A DNA stretch of 64,000 nt from the NCBI RefSeq assembly GCF_002099425.1, contig NW_018343964.1:7045001-7109000 (forward strand). Direction: 5' to 3'. Under the pieces are notes generated by a model. That model ran no database searches. It saw nothing but the letters and a program-made list of their open reading frames with translations, and was not told the origin of the DNA. A program made the translations under genes and the position numbers. Position 1 is the stretch's first letter. Each line of letters opens with the position of its first letter. The stretch is from Phascolarctos cinereus. Lineage: Eukaryota; Chordata; Mammalia; Diprotodontia; Phascolarctidae. Below are positions 59,220 to 64,000 of this stretch, piece by piece.

Positions 59220-59425
59220 AATGGCAATAACAAAAATTGTTTGTTTCAGAATGACTTAGGTTCAAATTCCATTAAAACACTACTTGTGTGACCTTGGATA
59301 ACTGATTAGCCTCTCTGAGTCTCAGTTTTCGTAAAAAGGTAGTCATGAGTCTCAAATGAGATAATATTTTGTAAGTGCTTTACAAACATTAAAGTGCTAT
59401 ATAAATGCTTGTTATTATTATGTTA
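59220..59425 (+). repeat. CORE-SINE (MIR type)
   Basis: 'acttgtgtgaccttggataa', 'gagtctcaaatgagataata', 'aagtgctttacaaacattaa', 'agtgctatataaatgcttgt'. Confidence 0.75.
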
Positions 59426-59669
59426 GGCACACCTCTGACCATTGGGTATAAATTTCTTCTCTGTCTTCAGAATTGTGAACACTGAGGTTGAGGCTTAGGC
59501 TAGGATGAGTGCTCCTGACATGGTTAATGGAACTGGAACTGGCATGTGGAGTGTGGAAATAACTTATGATGAAGGTCTTTCCTAAAATTTTTAGGAAAGG
59601 TTTAGTATGGCACCTACTAATCAGAAAGTCTTTCTTCATTGTAAATTATTTCTGCATGAGCCCAGAAAG

Positions 59670-61895
59670 GACCTATTATTCATTCATTCATTCAATAAAT
59701 ATTTACTTATTAAGTACTTAACTACATGCATAACATGTACTTTGCCAAGTGCTAGGAAACATATGGCAGGGACTTAACAGAAGCAGAAGAAATTAAGGGG
59801 TGGCAAGAATACACAAAAGAACCATATAAGAAAGATCTTAACATCACCAATAACCACAATAGTGTGGTTACTGATCTAGAGCCAGACATTCTGGAGAATG
59901 AAGTCAAGTGGACCTTAGGAAACACTGCTAACAATTGGGCTAGTGGAGGTGACAGAATTTCAGCTGAGCAATTTAAAATCCTAAAAGATGATGATGCTGT
60001 TAAAGTGCTCCACTCAATATGCCAGCAAATTTGGAAAACTCAACAGTGGCAACTAGACTGGAAAAGATTAATTTGTGTCCCAATTCTAAAGAAGGGCAAT
60101 GTCAAAAAAAAAATACTCAAATTATAAAACAACTGTACTCATTTCACACACCAGTAAGGTTAGGCTTAAGATTCTGCAAGCTAGGCTTCAGCAATATGAG
60201 AACCAAGTGCAACAATATGTGCACCAGAAGTGCAGGCTGGTTTTTGAAAAGGCAGAGGAACTAAAGACCAAATTGCCAACATTTGCTAGATGATGGAAAA
60301 AGCAAGGGAGTTCCAGAAAAACATCTCCTTCTGCTTCACTGACTACAGTCAGGCCTTTGACTGTGTGGATCACAAGAAGATGTGGCATAAAAGTACTGTA
60401 TCATCTAACTTGTCTGTTGAAGAACCTGTATGCTGGTCAAGAAGCAACAGTTAGAATCAAACATGGAACATTGGTTTAAGATTAGAAAAGGAGTTTGACA
60501 AGGCTATATATTGTCACCTTATTTATTTAACTTACACGCAAAGTACAACATGCAAAATGCCAGGCTAGATGAATCAAAAGCTGGAATTAACATTGCCAGG
60601 AGAAATATCAACGTTCTCAGACATGCAGATGATACCACTCTGATGGCAGAAAGTGAAGAAAAATTAAGGAGCCTTTTGGTGAGAGTGAAAGAGGACAATG
60701 TAAAAGCTATCTTGAAGCTTAATATTAAAAAAAATAATAATCCAAGTCTTGGCAACTGTCTCATCACTTCCTGGCAAATAGAGAGAGAAGAAATGGAAGC
60801 AGTGTCAGATTTTATATTCTCGCTCTCAAAGATCACTGCAGACAACAACTGCAGCCATGAAACTAAAAGACGCTTGCTCCTTGGAAAGAAAACTATGGCA
60901 AGTCTGGACAGCATACTGAAAAGCAGAGACATCACCTTGCTGACAAAGGTCCATATAGTCAAAGCTATGGTTTTTCCAGTAGCAATGTATGGCTGTGAGA
61001 GTTGGACTATAAGGAAAGTTGAGAGCCACAGAATTGACACTTTCAAACTGTGGTGCTGGAGAAGCCTTTTGAGAGTTCCTTGGACAGCAAGGAAATTAAA
61101 TGAGTTAATACTTAAAGAAATTAATTCAGACTAATCGCCGGAAGCTGAAGCTGAAATACTTAAACCATATAATGAGAAAATGAGACTCACTGGAAAAGAC
61201 ACTGATGTTGGGAAGGATTGAAGACAAAAGGAAAAGGGGTCAGCAGAGGGTGAGATGGATAGTGTCATGGAAGCAACTAACATGAGCTTGGACAGACTTC
61301 AGGAGACAGCGGAAGAAAGAAGGATCTAGTGTGCCATGGTCCATGGGATCATGAAGTCGGACACAATTGAACAACTGAACAAGAACAATAATAACAGGAG
61401 ACATATATAGATTAATCTCATGGTTCCTACCTCAAGAGGGTTTACTGTTTACTAGGAAGGATAGGACAAGTACAGAAACAAATATAATACAAATTAGAAT
61501 GCACTAAGTGCTTAAGAGATAAAGTGCTTGTTTAAGGAGCATGTAGAAAGTATTTCTGTGATATGTGTCTTGGAGTGGGGATGGGAAGTAGGAGAGGAAG
61601 GAAGGTAGGGAAGATTTCATGTAGGAGGTGATAAAATGGGAGCTGAGCCTTGAAGGGAAGAGCAGGATTTCATCCGAATAGAGATGGTGAGAAGAGTATT
61701 GCATCCATAGGGAAGAATAAATTACCAGTTGGCTAAAGTTGAAAACTTTGGAATATGTTCACCAGTGAGTGGCAAATAGTACAATTAGCAAGAAAGTAAA
61801 ATAGATGAGGGGAAGCAGGTATGAGAAAAGATTGAAGAGGTAAGTTTGAGCCAGTCTGTGGAGAGCCTTGATTTGAGGTTCAGGAGTTTAGACAT
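59670..61895 (+). repeat. L2-type element split by BovB/RTE
   Basis: 59670-59764 (tattcattcattcattcaat, tttgccaagtgctaggaaac) continues after the RTE at 61397 (catggttcctacctcaagag) and on to about 61895 (gggagctgagccttgaaggg, cagtctgtggagagccttga). Confidence 0.6.
59765..61396 (+). mobile_element. BovB/RTE LINE, 5' truncated, inactive
   Basis: 1.6 kb of a BovB-like reverse transcriptase to the 3' end. Readable blocks: VVTDLEPDILENEVKWTLGN, GDRISAEQFKILKDDDAVKV; then LRHADDTTLMAESEEKL with the catalytic ADD at 60625-60633 (usual YADD, here HADD); SKITADNNCSHETKRRLLLG; VFPVAMYGCESWTIRKVESH; LWCWRSLLRVPWTARK. The 3' end 'catgaagtcggacacaattg' with a (CAA)-like tail is typical. Target duplication aggaaacatat / aggagacatat at about 59753 and 61397. 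Frameshifts and stops occur between blocks. Confidence 0.93.
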
Positions 61896-61898
61896 TAT

Positions 61899-62225
61899 TT
61901 GTTGTTGTGTTTGTTCTTTGTTCTCAAAGAGGACCGTGACATCAGGGAGGTGATGACATGACTTGCAGTTGACTTTAATTTGAGTGAGGGAGGGCTGTGC
62001 AAGGTCTCCAGCCTCACTTTCTCCTCCAGAGCCGTGGCCAGATATTCACCAGGACGACTGGAGATGGCCCAGGAGACAATGGGAGACCCTGGCCCTTGTA
62101 AGCTATCGTCTTTTCAGGTTCTCACTTTAATTGAGGCAAGGCCCATTCAGTGAATAGGCCTCTTTAAGGAGTGAATCAAGGGATGGCTCCTTTAATTAAA
62201 AAAAAAATCAAACTGGGAGTGGACC
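61899..62225 (-). mobile_element. Composite repeat, copy 3 (5' truncated, one unit only)
   Basis: Matches the tail-proximal unit of 31852-32677: 'gtttgttctttgttctcaaa', 'gaggaccgtgacatcaggga', 'ctggagatggcccagg', 'gcccattcagtgaataggcc'. It stops in the middle part at about 62225. Truncation on the side away from the tail is what target-primed reverse transcription gives. Confidence 0.65.
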
Positions 62226-62229
62226 TGCT

Positions 62230-62680
62230 GCAGGGACTGCTGAGGGAGGAGCTCCCTCAAATATATAGCCTTTTCTCTCTCTCTAGGTTTGAACTAAACT
62301 CCTATTTTGCTCCTAGCTAAAATAATTACTCCTTCTTATACATACTTCTATATATTCTAATTTCTAGAACTCTCCCAAATCCTGTTTGCTGTTCTGTTTG
62401 AATGGATTTAATCATTGTTGCTTGTTTCTAATGGCTTTTTAAAGTATAACCAGTATTTGATGGGGAGGATCTAAGCTGTTAAAAGTAAACTAGAAACTAA
62501 CCCTCAGTCTTAAGAGCAATCAGGGAAATGGCTCTCCTTCCAAACCCAGACTTGTACCTGTATAGATATTTGAGAAGTAGCAAAGAAATTTAATTCTAGC
62601 CTTTAACTGGTCTCAGAAGAAGACTTGACCTGTCTCTGCCGGACCAGACCTTGCACCCTTGAAAGCTGTGGAATGGTGGC
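62230..62680. other. Intergenic, unrecognised
   Basis: No repeat or gene assigned. Confidence 0.4.
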
Positions 62681-62684
62681 ACAG

Positions 62685-62850
62685 TGGATGGAGTACCAGG
62701 CCAGGAGTCAGAAACAATAGAGTTCAAATCTGGCCTCAAACCAGTCAAGCACCTCTCTCTCTCCTGGGGCTGTTGTGAGAATCAAATGATATGATAATTG
62801 TTAAGTGCTGAGCACATAGTAATGCTATGTAAATGAGTTATTATTATTGA
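62685..62850 (+). repeat. CORE-SINE (Mar-type), internally shortened
   Basis: 'tggcacagtggatggagtac', 'ctggggctgttgtgagaatc', 'aaatgagttattattattg'. Confidence 0.75.
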
Positions 62851-62989
62851 CCCTCCTTCCAGCTATTGTACAAAGCTCAGCCAGACCACTGCCTTGCTAA
62901 ACAATGGGTTAGGTAGACATTTAAAAGTTTGTACATACAATCAACAAAAGTAATAGTATTATAGTATTACAGATAAGAAATAAATAGAT

Positions 62990-63165
62990 AGAGGAACTAG
63001 GAGCCTAGAGACCTCAATTCTAGTCCTCACTTTATCACTAACAAACTTTGTGACCTTGGGTCAATCACTTAGTGGCTCTGGGTCTCAGTTTCCATTACCA
63101 TAAAGTAAGGGAGTGGAACTAGATGATCTCTTACATACCTTCCAGCTCTAAAATGCTAAGTATTG
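62990..63165 (+). repeat. MIR (CORE-SINE)
   Basis: 'tttgtgaccttgggtcaatc', 'ctgggtctcagtttccatta', 'actagatgatctcttacata', 'ccttccagctctaaa'. Confidence 0.8.
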
Positions 63166-63169
63166 GTAC

Positions 63170-64000
63170 AATTTCTGAATTACGTCCTTTAAAAAATTCT
63201 CTTTAAATACTCAAAAAAAAGGAGTTTATATGTGGCCAAGTCTTTTAATCTTAGTTGTTGCAGATATATTTTGCAATTAAAATGTGCCAAGGCTTGCTGT
63301 CAGCTAGCTCCCTCCACTCCACTTCTGGGTCACTAATTCATTCGACTAATATTAAATATTTGCCTTCTGTGTACAAAATATATGGTAGGAGCTGAGAGAG
63401 ACTGGAGTTGAATAAAACAGTCTCTAGCCTCATGCAGTTTACAGTATAATAGATATATACAAACATCAGCATCCTTCCAGACTTGAAACCTTTTCATCTG
63501 ATCACAGGATGGGAATGGGTAGGAAGACTGAGGGATAAACCTATCCAGTTACATTCACACATCCAAAAAAAAAAAATACCCAAAGGAGAGTTGTACACCA
63601 AAGAAACTTAAGAAGCCTGTGGAACCTCTTGGGTTTTGGAAGATAGTTTATGAGTTGACTGTAATACAGAATGTGCTATTTAAGAACATTTCCTCAAAAA
63701 CAGAGACAACACTACCTTAAGAAAGGTGCATTGGGTTGTTTGCCCAGCAACAGAAATGGATTTTTCTCCATCCATACTTTTCTTCCCAATTCTTCTTGTG
63801 CCTCTAAATGTAAACTAGATTGTAGAAGGATGAATTTTCCCGGGATTGCTGTTCTTCACCGTATTTCACAAACAACATTAGGTTGTAACCAACTAAACAG
63901 ATCTGCCAGCTGGAGAAGACTCCGGCAGAGGACGTTTTTCCTTTTCTTCCCCTTGTACCTTTCCTGTTGCCTGACTTTTCCTAGAGAGAGGATTCTATTT
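63170..64000. other. Intergenic, mostly unrecognised
   Basis: 63335-63475 holds an L2-type piece (tattaaatatttgccttctg, tagcctcatgcagtttacag). The rest is unassigned; no exon or promoter could be supported. Confidence 0.4.

Overview
The window looks like intronic and intergenic DNA of a marsupial, most likely an Australian one. The base for this is the dense load of a tRNA-like SINE with a 'gcagctaggtggc...gtggatagagcac' head and a 'tgtgtgaccctgggcaagtcac' body, together with marsupial-type L1, BovB/RTE, L3/CR1 and MIR/CORE-SINE pieces. The exact species cannot be fixed from the sequence alone.

One host gene is present. Seven exons on the + strand between 1115 and 31194 splice in frame (all GT-AG, all phases agree) into 219 residues plus a stop. 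They form the C-terminal part of CATSPERB, the beta auxiliary subunit of the sperm CatSper calcium channel: the membrane-proximal ectodomain, one transmembrane helix and a short basic tail. The 5' exons lie upstream of the window. A 3' UTR with two AATAAA signals follows, up to about 31850.

Region by region: 1-31 kb is CATSPERB exons and large introns. The introns hold a head-to-tail pair of retroviral LTR fossils (2.5-3.4 kb), a composite repeat (4.36-5.38 kb), L3, a nearly full-length 7SL RNA pseudogene (9.44-9.74 kb), L1 pieces, a Ty3/gypsy-like fossil patch (11.6 kb), a CpG-rich LTR-like block (15.7-16.1 kb) and a hAT transposon with inverted ends (27.6-28.2 kb). From 31.85 to 64 kb is intergenic: a second composite repeat, a gammaretrovirus-like gag fossil split by a full-length L1 (33.94-40.50 kb), a second 5'-truncated L1 (43.0-46.4 kb), an RTE copy carrying a solo LTR (47.4-48.4 kb), L3, an L1 3' end (52.5-53.5 kb), and a BovB/RTE copy (59.8-61.4 kb). 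I see no second host gene.

The most unusual things are (a) two short, nearly perfect local duplications (101 bp direct, 110 bp inverted). In each, a dispersed repeat is interrupted by a copy of nearby sequence, as expected of templated insertion by template switching. (b) An ~850-bp repeat with ~172-bp direct repeats at both ends that nevertheless has a 13-bp target duplication and a LINE-like 3' tail. No novel protein-coding system is visible.
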